From: a virus
IMG/VR virus record: IMGVR_UViG_3300037247_000443
Coordinates: 1-20,531 of that record
Length of the DNA: 20,531 nucleotides
Direction: 5' to 3' (one strand)
The notes below the pieces were generated by a model. That model searched no databases. It worked only from the letters and a program-made list of their open reading frames with translations, and had not been told where the DNA came from. Shown piece by piece: positions 14,608 to 20,531 of this stretch. The position numbers and the translations under genes are program-made. How positions within the stretch are numbered: position 1 is the first letter of the stretch; each line of letters begins with the position of its first letter.

Positions 14608-14838
14608 TTATCTTACTGTAGACAGATTTATTTTTTTCAATGGCCTAATTGACCATTGCTTTAATTTACCACCAAATTTGGTTCTCATAGTTTGAAAACC
14701 ACCAATGCTATCCCATCTTCCAGTTTCCGGCGTTTCGTGCCGTGCAGGTATTAATTTCTCTATGATTTTTTTAGCATCTGCCATAGATTCAGCATACCCA
14801 AAGGAACTACCATTGTGAAGTAGTAATAGAACAGCCAT
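14608..14838 (-). CDS. Small unrecognised protein upstream of bS21
   Basis: A 76-residue protein: MAVLLLLHNGSSFGYAESMA, then DAKKIIEKLIPARHETPETG and a basic end. The first seven residues are hydrophobic but too short for a signal peptide. The DAKKIIEKL helix and the later tryptophans suggest a small folded alpha/beta protein. Its ATG is two bases after the stop codon of the spanin-like gene, and bS21 starts 15 bases after its end. I do not recognise a family; the position near membrane and ribosomal-protein genes does not settle the role. Confidence 0.7.
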   Translation of the reverse strand: MAVLLLLHNGSSFGYAESMADAKKIIEKLIPARHETPETGRWDSIGGFQTMRTKFGGKLKQWSIRPLKKINLSTVR

Positions 14839-14840
14839 AA

Positions 14841-15164
14841 TTATCTTTCAATTCCTAATTCAGAACATTTCTCAATTAGTCCTTGTCGTTGAAGATTCTC
14901 TTTTGGATTCTCAATACACTCACCTCTGACTACGGCCTCAAGCAGAATTTGCTGACTTACCATGTGCCGGTCAATGTCTGATAAAGTATCATTTATAACG
15001 ACATGCTCAACTGCATGCTCCTCTTGGTATTCTGCCATTACAGCACCAGGTCCTGTAATTGAAAATCCAAATGCGGATGCAACAATCACCACTCCTATTG
15101 AACCGCCTGCAAGTGTGGCAGGCCATTTTAAAAATGCTAACACTGCGGCTCCATCTAGCGCCAT
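14841..15164 (-). CDS. Single-pass membrane protein, spanin-like or lysis-accessory candidate
   Basis: A 107-residue protein with one hydrophobic segment at about 14-38 (WPATLAGGSIGVVIVASAFG). After it comes a polar, probably coiled-coil tail, EYQEEHAVEHVVINDTLSDI and then DRHMVSQQILLEAVVRGE, with two cysteines. An N-terminal anchor plus periplasmic helix fits an inner-membrane spanin-type or other lysis-accessory protein, but no family signature is visible. Its ATG overlaps the stop of the two-pass membrane protein gene (TAATG), so the two are made together, as expected for a holin/partner pair. The function is inferred from topology and pairing. Confidence 0.75.
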   Translation of the reverse strand: MALDGAAVLAFLKWPATLAGGSIGVVIVASAFGFSITGPGAVMAEYQEEHAVEHVVINDTLSDIDRHMVSQQILLEAVVRGECIENPKENLQRQGLIEKCSELGIER

Positions 15165-15505
15165 TATCCCATCTCCTCTTCACCTGCCACGTCCTCTTCT
15201 AAAGTCGGTATAGGTTTTGAATGTCCATTACGAATGCGATCTGCTTCCGCTTGTTCTGTTGGTGACCACGAAGTCTTGCGCTTATTGTGGTGCTGCCAAA
15301 CGTCCAGGCCGGCCATTCCGGCCAAAAAAATCAACCATTCCCACACTGGAATCCATGTAGATGTCCAGTAATGGATAGCTGTTCCTAACACGATACCCAA
15401 TGTCATTAGGATACGAATATTTGTAGTCGGTGCGGTTGCTATAAGGGAATATACTTTATCTACAACACCATTAACACCACTACGTACACCATTAACAATA
15501 TTCAT
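15164..15505 (-). CDS. Two-pass membrane protein, holin-like candidate
   Basis: A 113-residue protein with two hydrophobic segments: about 29-48 (NIRILMTLGIVLGTAIHYWT) and 54-70 (VWEWLIFLAGMAGLDVW). They are joined by a short turn and followed by a basic/acidic soluble tail (HHNKRKTSW to EEDVAGEEEMG). Size, topology and tail fit small phage holins. From memory, similar 'EWLxFLAxMAGLDV' proteins occur in phage genomes as putative holins, though unproven. It is coupled by TAATG overlaps to the gene before it and to the single-pass membrane gene after it. No endolysin is visible in the window. Confidence 0.75.
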   Translation of the reverse strand: MNIVNGVRSGVNGVVDKVYSLIATAPTTNIRILMTLGIVLGTAIHYWTSTWIPVWEWLIFLAGMAGLDVWQHHNKRKTSWSPTEQAEADRIRNGHSKPIPTLEEDVAGEEEMG

Positions 15506-16629
15506 TACTTGTGCTTCTGCCGAGCCTTCTTGCGATTCTTAGCTGCTTGACGTTTCTTTGAACCCCACTTGCGTCGGCCCTTGTGCTTCTTTGGGTAGCC
15601 TTCATTTTTACTCAGTCTTTTCAAGTTACGAATCTCTTTTGCTCTAACTCTTTCTGCAGCTGGAGTGAGCTGAGTTGTGTCACTAGAGAATCGTTTTTGC
15701 CATTTATCTGCGACTCTTTTTCTATCACCGGATTGTGGGCCACTTCCAGGACCACCTTCTGCCCTCACCTGCATCATTTCAGAAATCTTACTAAACACTT
15801 CTCTAGCTTCATCTACATTTTTGACGTTAAGTCTACGAAGTATTTCTAATGCTTGGTCATGTGTAAACCCTTGCTGCCCACGTGCAATGGATTTTGGTGT
15901 GCGAAGAGCCTTGCGAGCTCGCTGTGGAGTTTCTTCACCCTTTTCAGGAAGTATGCGTCCCATAACAGCATCAACAATGGTCTCAACTGTTTCGTCATCA
16001 TCTTCTTCGTCATCATCGCCGTTAAAATCAAAACCACCATAACCACCATCATCTAACACTCCGCCTTGTTCATCCTCTTCATCTTCATCACCCGACAGCG
16101 CTCCACCCATTCCTTGTGCCTGCCCGCCTCCAATATCGCCAGTCGGCATTGCATCTTGTAGTGGCGCTATTTCAAAGTAACGAGCCAACACGTTACCCAT
16201 ATCATCATATAGAGCGGTAGACCGCTGCTGCATCATATCCATTTCTTGAGCTAGCTTTACGAATGAACCTGCGTGCTTCTTCAACTCACTCATATTTCTT
16301 TTGACTGTATGTTTGTCAAACCAGTCATCGGCCTCTTGCATAACAGTTGCTTCTGCCATTTCTGCAATGCCAGCAATCTGCTTTGCAACTTCCATAAAGG
16401 TGCCAGTTTTCTTGAGCGCTTCGCCCAAACGGGAAAAGTTTGCGATGACTGCAACAGGATTCATTGCGCTCTGAACTTTCTGTGAGTCTCCGCCTCTACT
16501 GAAATCTTCAATGTCATTAGACTTGACGGCATCAGTAGCACTCTGGACTTTTCGAGAGTATCTGTTCGCTCCCTTTCCGTCCATCGGATTTTGTGGTGGT
16601 CTACGTTCGTTGTAATTTGGTCCAGGCAT
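15505..16629 (-). CDS. Candidate head structural protein with acidic middle and basic tail
   Basis: A 374-residue protein in four parts. Residues 45-155 are helical, with NPVAVIANFSRLGEALKKTG, DDWFDKHTVKRNMSELKKHA and STALYDDMGNVLARYFEI. Residues 160-215 are glycine-rich and very acidic. Residues 250-285 form a small helical domain (THDQALEILRRLNVKNVDEA). Next come GGPGSGP (292-298), a heptapeptide I recall from many phage head proteins, and a strongly basic tail (346-374, KKHKGRRKWGSKKRQAAKNR). A helical first part of this kind is, from memory, common next to protease genes in T4-like environmental phages. An internal virion or DNA-contacting role is inferred. AGGAG precedes the ATG. Confidence 0.8.
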   Translation of the reverse strand: MPGPNYNERRPPQNPMDGKGANRYSRKVQSATDAVKSNDIEDFSRGGDSQKVQSAMNPVAVIANFSRLGEALKKTGTFMEVAKQIAGIAEMAEATVMQEADDWFDKHTVKRNMSELKKHAGSFVKLAQEMDMMQQRSTALYDDMGNVLARYFEIAPLQDAMPTGDIGGGQAQGMGGALSGDEDEEDEQGGVLDDGGYGGFDFNGDDDEEDDDETVETIVDAVMGRILPEKGEETPQRARKALRTPKSIARGQQGFTHDQALEILRRLNVKNVDEAREVFSKISEMMQVRAEGGPGSGPQSGDRKRVADKWQKRFSSDTTQLTPAAERVRAKEIRNLKRLSKNEGYPKKHKGRRKWGSKKRQAAKNRKKARQKHK

Positions 16630-16649
16630 TTATTATCTCCTATTGAGCC

Positions 16650-17735
16650 TTACTCAGTTGCGGCACTAACTCTATCCTCAAATTCATCCCTACTCTCACC
16701 CTTACGCATTGTAATACCATGCTTAGCGGCGAGAACATCTAGCTTTGCTGCACGTTCTCCTTCAGCTGCGGGATCATATGCTTCTGTTCGTGCCACTCGT
16801 CTTTCCATTAAAACTTCTCGCACCATACCCCGAACATATTCACGAACTTTTTGAATACCTTCATTGCGACCTTTAGACTTTCTATCTTCCGGGTAATCAT
16901 CATATGCATCTCTATAACTAGCAACTCCAGCAACACGTTGAGACGGCGGAACATCATGTTTGGATGTTCTTACCCAATCCTTATCAGCATCTTTACCTTC
17001 AGGTCGCATGCGATTCTTAGCAAAGTCCCCTTGCACATACGAAGCTGGACTACCCTTATGAGTAGAATCTGCAAATCGTATTGCTGTTGGTTTATCTGGA
17101 AAATAATCCACACGGCCACTTCTTGCTCTTGCGCCCCAACCGGGTTTTGCTAGACGGTTATTAGGACCTGACTGCCAATAACTTCCCTTTGAATGAATTC
17201 TCCATTCCCAACTTGAAGCATCATATCCTCGCGGCGCCCGACCTTTCTTTTTCTGAACACTCGTTTCGTCCTTCGCTTCACGAAGGCCCTCAGTCTTACC
17301 TTTAATAAAATTTCCTGCTACGTAGGAAGATGGTCCACCTTTATGCGTATAATTTGCAAAGTCTTGGGCGTCGGACACTCCCCAAAAATAATCTATTTGC
17401 CCACTCTTTGCGCGCGCTCCCCAATTTTCAGCTTTTGTTGGTCCCGAAAGTTTCCAATAACTTCCCTTTGAGTGGATTCTCGAATCCCAAGCGTTTTTAT
17501 GACCGCGGTATCGTTGTGGCATAGGCTTTGCTTGGGCTACGGGGGTTTCGTCCTTAGCTTCACTTATTTTCTTTGGAAGTCCCTTGTGCTTTGTTGAGGC
17601 AAAATCTTTGGCGTCCTTCTTCTTTATTGACTTTGCTGTTTTGGCAACTTCAGGACTGGCTGCTTTGCCGCCCTTCTTTTGTGCGGCATGTACCATTCCC
17701 ATAAATTTCTGTTGTGCTACTGATTTTGCTGGCAT
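16650..17735 (-). CDS. DUF3008-like protein with a duplicated 90-residue module
   Basis: A 361-residue protein. Residues 1-57 match the DUF3008 pattern: MPAKSVAQQKFMGMVHAAQK, then KKKDAKDFASTKHKGLPKKI. DUF3008 proteins are small, of unknown function, and usually consist of this domain alone. Here it is followed by two tandem copies of an unfamiliar module (58-145 and 152-241) and a polar linker. After that is a helix VREYVRGMVREVLMERR (297-313) of the V-R-E type, and an end domain LDVLAAKHGITMRKGESRDE. The motif FAxx[KT]HKGxP occurs three times, once in DUF3008 and once in each module. It follows the prohead protease by 3 bases, with GAGGAAG overlapping the protease stop. A head-internal or processed protein is a guess. 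Confidence 0.82.
   Translation of the reverse strand: MPAKSVAQQKFMGMVHAAQKKGGKAASPEVAKTAKSIKKKDAKDFASTKHKGLPKKISEAKDETPVAQAKPMPQRYRGHKNAWDSRIHSKGSYWKLSGPTKAENWGARAKSGQIDYFWGVSDAQDFANYTHKGGPSSYVAGNFIKGKTEGLREAKDETSVQKKKGRAPRGYDASSWEWRIHSKGSYWQSGPNNRLAKPGWGARARSGRVDYFPDKPTAIRFADSTHKGSPASYVQGDFAKNRMRPEGKDADKDWVRTSKHDVPPSQRVAGVASYRDAYDDYPEDRKSKGRNEGIQKVREYVRGMVREVLMERRVARTEAYDPAAEGERAAKLDVLAAKHGITMRKGESRDEFEDRVSAATE
17013..17564 (-). repeat. Tandem protein-level duplication inside the DUF3008-like gene
   Basis: Copy A (about 17564-17301) and copy B (about 17282-17013) encode about 90 residues each. Both run EAKDET(P/S)V, then RIHSKGSYW, then WGARA(K/R)SG(Q/R)(I/V)DYF, then FA(N/D)xTHKGxPxSYVxG(N/D)F. 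At the DNA level they remain similar (for example the RIHSKGSYW codons), but they have diverged, so the duplication is not recent. Confidence 0.88.
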
Positions 17736-17738
17736 ATT

Positions 17739-18335
17739 TTACTTCCTCGTCACTTCGCTCATGAAATCATACACAAGACTGTTAACTCGACACCAGACGC
17801 CACATTTAGCTCCAGGTAAAGCCGATTCATTAATGAATGCTCCCTCCGTTGAGGGGTTCGAAACTACATCAAAGCAGATAAGGTTGAAATCCTCTTGAAC
17901 TTCAACAGTATCTTCGTCCAATTCTTTAATCGAACCAAGACCACGACTAGAAATTCCCAACCTAATGTTGTTCTTCAACAGTTCCTTGAGAATATTGCCC
18001 GATGGAGTGGATAAGACTTCTATGTTGCCCATCAAATTCTCACCATTGAACCAAAGCTCAGTAAGATTGTGAGAGACATTCTTAAGGTTAACGACTGGGC
18101 TTTCTGGATGGTCTAGTTCGCCAAGTGCTCGTCGTTCTTTAATGAATTGTTTGTATCTCACGGCTTCCCGTTGTAAAATCGGCATAGGATAAATTCGGCC
18201 GTTCTGGTTCTTTTGGTTCGCCGTTTGGAGAACCACATTCTTAAGAATAAGCGGGCCGCCCTTACCTAATGCCTCGGTAATCATTTGACGGTCGTAGGTC
18301 AAATATGTGAAATCTGTTAATATCTGTCCAGTCAT
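17739..18335 (-). CDS. gp21: T4 gp21-like prohead maturation protease
   Basis: A serine protease (peptidase S77-type) that degrades the scaffold and trims head proteins after [LI]-x-E sites during prohead maturation. It is 198 residues (T4 gp21 is about 212). The catalytic His motif GELDHPESPVVNL has His76, and the catalytic Ser motif GISSRGLGS has Ser129/130. The order of N-terminal NGRIYPMPIL, SHNLTELWFNGENLMG, STPSGNILKELL and FDVVSNPSTEGAFI is typical of the family. ITE (19-21) and INE (168-170) could be self-processing sites. A strong AAGGAGG overlaps the previous stop codon. No gp22-type gene follows directly; the DUF3008-like gene does. Confidence 0.95.
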   Translation of the reverse strand: MTGQILTDFTYLTYDRQMITEALGKGGPLILKNVVLQTANQKNQNGRIYPMPILQREAVRYKQFIKERRALGELDHPESPVVNLKNVSHNLTELWFNGENLMGNIEVLSTPSGNILKELLKNNIRLGISSRGLGSIKELDEDTVEVQEDFNLICFDVVSNPSTEGAFINESALPGAKCGVWCRVNSLVYDFMSEVTRK

Positions 18336-18347
18336 AGTTATACCTCC

Positions 18348-18923
18348 TTAGGCGGATCCGGTTCCTACGGTAATGCGCCAGATAGTATTATCAACTGGTG
18401 GCGACTCGAAGAGCGATGCCGTTGGCGCTGCAAACGATGCAGTAGGTCCGGTCGGAGCTTGACTTGCTGTTAGAAACGGTATCAAGGCTGACCCGGTAAT
18501 TGGAACCGCAAGGCTGCTCGTTGGGCCAGGAGTTATCCACTCCCCCTTCCAACCTCCAGGCTTTAATGAGAAGGATGGTTCGAAAAATGGAACCCCAGGA
18601 CTAACAATCACTGGAAATCCTACATCACTGGCCGATACTGGTGGATCAATACTCAATAGTGTTTTCTTTTCAATTATTGTTCCGCTTAACGGTTCAAAAC
18701 TAGAAGATATATTGTATTTTCTAGTTTTTGACTTCCTTAATGCGGCTGATGGTTGAACGCCATCTGTTCCAGCTGGTCTGATGGTTCGACCTGTGCTTCC
18801 AGTGTAACCATCGAAATCTTCAAAGCCACCAACCAGGTCTACAGATATAATAAAGGATCCAGACGCAACAAGAATGGCGTCTCGCGCTCCTCTACCAATT
18901 ACTTCTAATACTTCGTTTGCCAT
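18348..18923 (-). CDS. Unrecognised beta-rich protein upstream of the protease
   Basis: A 191-residue protein with low charge and many Ser, Thr, Pro and Gly residues. It starts MANEVLEVIGRGARDAILVA and continues SGSFIISVDLVGGFEDFDGY; it ends IWRITVGTGSA. Alternating hydrophobic/polar residues suggest a beta structure. A Pro/Ala/Ser-rich stretch near 150-172 (ASQAPTGPTASFAAPTASLF) looks like a linker. Its stop codon lies in the Shine-Dalgarno sequence of the protease gene, so the two are coupled. A minor virion protein is plausible from position and composition, but I recognise no family. Confidence 0.75.
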   Translation of the reverse strand: MANEVLEVIGRGARDAILVASGSFIISVDLVGGFEDFDGYTGSTGRTIRPAGTDGVQPSAALRKSKTRKYNISSSFEPLSGTIIEKKTLLSIDPPVSASDVGFPVIVSPGVPFFEPSFSLKPGGWKGEWITPGPTSSLAVPITGSALIPFLTASQAPTGPTASFAAPTASLFESPPVDNTIWRITVGTGSA

Positions 18924-18927
18924 CTGT

Positions 18928-19749
18928 TTATCCTCTCATGTTCCGAATCGTTTGAGAGATTCGGTGCATTCGTGATTCAATTTTCATTAGTGCATTGTTG
19001 GTTCTTTGCCACAACCCACTATTGGGAATTCCCATCTCTTTCTTGAGTCGAGAGCTTCGTTTTACAACCTTTTCCATTTCTCTGAGTTGTTTATTAATCT
19101 CAGAGATGACTGCGCCAATCTTCATTCGCGGCGTCTGAGTTTCGTCATTGCGCCATGCGTAATAAGGATCTCCACCTTCATTTACAGGAAGTGTGTATTC
19201 TCCACGTTCATCCCAATTAGGATCTCCACCAATCATTCCAGTTTTAGAAAACTCTATTGCCTGATCACGACTCCTTAATACTACTTTTTCTGTTCCCTTC
19301 GGATTGACTCCAATCCACTTTCTACCATCACTGGATTGCGTTATAGTTCCTGCGCCGCCAGACCATGGACCTCTTTCATTTATTGATTCTTGCACTTTCT
19401 TCTTTTTCTTACTAGACACAGGCTCTTTTGTAGAAAATGCGTATGGTGTTCCAAACCCACCGACTCCACCCGTTCCAGTCATTTCGTCTATTTCTTGCTC
19501 GACCACACGTCGAACAGCTTCTCTAATTCCTTTGGACTCAACAAACCCTTTCAATGTTTGGACAAGTTCTCGTACGCCTCTTCCTCTTTCCCTAACCTCT
19601 TCCCACGCCAACATCCATTGTCCATTATCAAAAACATCTACATCTGTTCTCTTGTCTTTGGAAACCCACTCATCTACATCTTCACGCTCATAACGAATAG
19701 TAAATTTCAATCTCTTTAAAACTTGCGCAATATTTTTTGGAGTTATCAT
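18928..19749 (-). CDS. Unrecognised head-region protein with TGTGGVGGFGTPYAF motif
   Basis: A 273-residue protein. The N-terminal part holds a helix GIREAVRRVVEQEIDE (74-89) of the V-R-x-x-[VI]-x-E-E kind shared by other proteins here. It is followed at once by MTGTGGVGGFGTPYAFSTK (90-108). From memory, unchecked, this helix-plus-'TGxGxVxGxxTPxAF' combination recurs in hypothetical proteins near head genes of T4-like environmental phages. A lysine run (114-118), a domain with GRKWIGVNPKGTEKVVLRSR and a C-terminal coiled-coil (about 213-273) follow. The ATG overlaps the previous stop codon (TAATG). A head-core role is inferred only. Confidence 0.76.
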   Translation of the reverse strand: MITPKNIAQVLKRLKFTIRYEREDVDEWVSKDKRTDVDVFDNGQWMLAWEEVRERGRGVRELVQTLKGFVESKGIREAVRRVVEQEIDEMTGTGGVGGFGTPYAFSTKEPVSSKKKKKVQESINERGPWSGGAGTITQSSDGRKWIGVNPKGTEKVVLRSRDQAIEFSKTGMIGGDPNWDERGEYTLPVNEGGDPYYAWRNDETQTPRMKIGAVISEINKQLREMEKVVKRSSRLKKEMGIPNSGLWQRTNNALMKIESRMHRISQTIRNMRG

Positions 19750-20531
19750 TATTCACCCTGCACACGATCTATTTCCTTGATGATTTCGTAACCAATCATT
19801 AGTGCAGTAACCTGATTATCCCGAACCGTATTGCCCTTCTTAATAGTGTCCAGTTGGTTCATCACCTCTTCAAGCTTGATGCGAACAACTTTGTCGTCAA
19901 TAGCTCGAATGCGTGTTTTGATTTCCTTCTTTACTCTCGGAACTTCTTCGTTTATATATTCTCGCAATGAGTTGGTGTTGGATATATTATTGATATATTC
20001 TCTAAGAAGAATCTTCTGATGGTTGTCCAACCCCTTGTATTTATCGTTGAACATATCAACGAGAATTCTATAAGTCAACAGTCGTAAATCTTCTTGCTCT
20101 GCTTTATACGTCTCAATCAAAGTAGTAGAAGCATGTGACTTTCCGTCAGCTACAATCATATGTTCGACAATAGTAAATCGAGACTTTGCTACATCACCAA
20201 CATCTGAGGGCGTTACGCCCGACGCAAAGGTCTTGTAGATAGACGCGTATACCTTATAATTTGGAATTTTTGATTGTAAAAACTCTTTAAGAGGATATTC
20301 GTCTTTGATAGCACGAACCAAAAGATACTTGGATTCGTTCAACTTAGCAGTGCGAAGCTTTCTTCTCTGTTCAAGCACAAGATCAATTAATTTCAATGCC
20401 TTAGGCTCAGACAGATTAGTTGCTTCGAGCAATACTTTATACAACTGTAGTTCTTTACCTAATTCAGACGATGGTCTGAAAAACTCTCTGATTAAGATCA
20501 GCGCTGGCGAATTTTCACGGTCGTTCAATGT
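19749..20531 (-). CDS. Helical head-region protein, N-terminus beyond the window
   Basis: At least 260 residues are visible in one open frame that reaches the window edge. The first possible start inside is a TTG at 20526-20528, and the codon before it (ACA) is also open. The true start is therefore probably upstream and this entry is partial. The protein is rich in charged helices: LGKELQLYKVLLEATNLSEP, LIDLVLEQRRKLRTAKLNES, DNHQKILLREYINNISNTNS and VRIKLEEVMNQLDTIKKG. There is no membrane segment or enzyme motif. From memory it resembles conserved hypothetical proteins near the portal/protease genes of marine T4-like phages. A scaffold or head-vertex role is conceivable, not shown. Confidence 0.82.
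   Translation of the reverse strand, partial: TLNDRENSPALILIREFFRPSSELGKELQLYKVLLEATNLSEPKALKLIDLVLEQRRKLRTAKLNESKYLLVRAIKDEYPLKEFLQSKIPNYKVYASIYKTFASGVTPSDVGDVAKSRFTIVEHMIVADGKSHASTTLIETYKAEQEDLRLLTYRILVDMFNDKYKGLDNHQKILLREYINNISNTNSLREYINEEVPRVKKEIKTRIRAIDDKVVRIKLEEVMNQLDTIKKGNTVRDNQVTALMIGYEIIKEIDRVQGE

Noticed and set aside
20526-20528. TTG as the true start of the last gene
   Set aside because: The frame is open to the window edge and there is no visible ribosome-binding context; the gene is better treated as truncated.
1-20531. CRISPR array, tRNA, IS element or integration site
   Set aside because: Both strands are filled by minus-strand structural genes; no spaced direct repeats, cloverleaf, transposase or att-like repeat was seen.

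Overview
The window comes from the late structural (virion morphogenesis) region of a contractile-tailed, T4-like bacteriophage, probably an environmental or aquatic relative rather than a close relative of T4. The diagnostic genes are a gp18-type tail sheath, a gp19-type tail tube, a gp23-type major capsid protein, a gp22-type scaffold, a gp21-type prohead protease and gp13/gp14/gp15-type neck and tail-terminator proteins. Every supported gene is on the minus strand, so transcription runs from high to low coordinates. Genes are tightly packed, with several TAATG stop/start overlaps. No gap exceeds about 180 bases, and there are no tRNAs, CRISPR arrays, insertion sequences or host genes apart from a phage-borne bS21.

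In transcription order, the first block (20531 to 13910) is a head-assembly block. It has a conserved-looking unrecognised protein cut by the window edge, two unrecognised proteins, the prohead protease, a DUF3008-like protein with a duplicated 90-residue module, and an acidic/basic structural candidate. These are followed by two small membrane proteins (holin-like and spanin-like candidates), a small unknown, ribosomal protein bS21, and two small proteins, the first of which overlaps bS21 out of frame. A rho-independent terminator closes this block. The second block (13729 to 10546) is scaffold plus major capsid protein, with its own structured leader and a strong terminator after the capsid gene.

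The third block (10438 to 1) starts with a small lipoprotein. It continues with a glycine-rich adhesin-like protein, the gp13/gp14/gp15 neck and tail-completion genes, a LamG-like lectin protein, a second glycine-rich protein fused to a LamG-like domain, a small coiled-coil protein and the tail sheath. Two unrecognised genes and the start of the tail tube gene end the window.

The genes describe one assembly line. Scaffold and capsid protein build the prohead, the gp21-like protease matures it, neck proteins close it, and sheath and tube form the contractile tail; the glycine-rich and LamG-like proteins are candidate surface-binding decorations. The points most worth a second look are: the bS21 gene with its dual-coding tail; a set of small proteins sharing an amphipathic [IV]-x-x-[IV]-V-R-E-E-like helix and [LI]-x-E sites, which may be head-targeting peptides cut by the protease; the DUF3008/tandem-repeat protein; the lipoprotein cassette behind the capsid terminator; and the reshuffled glycine-rich/LamG family.
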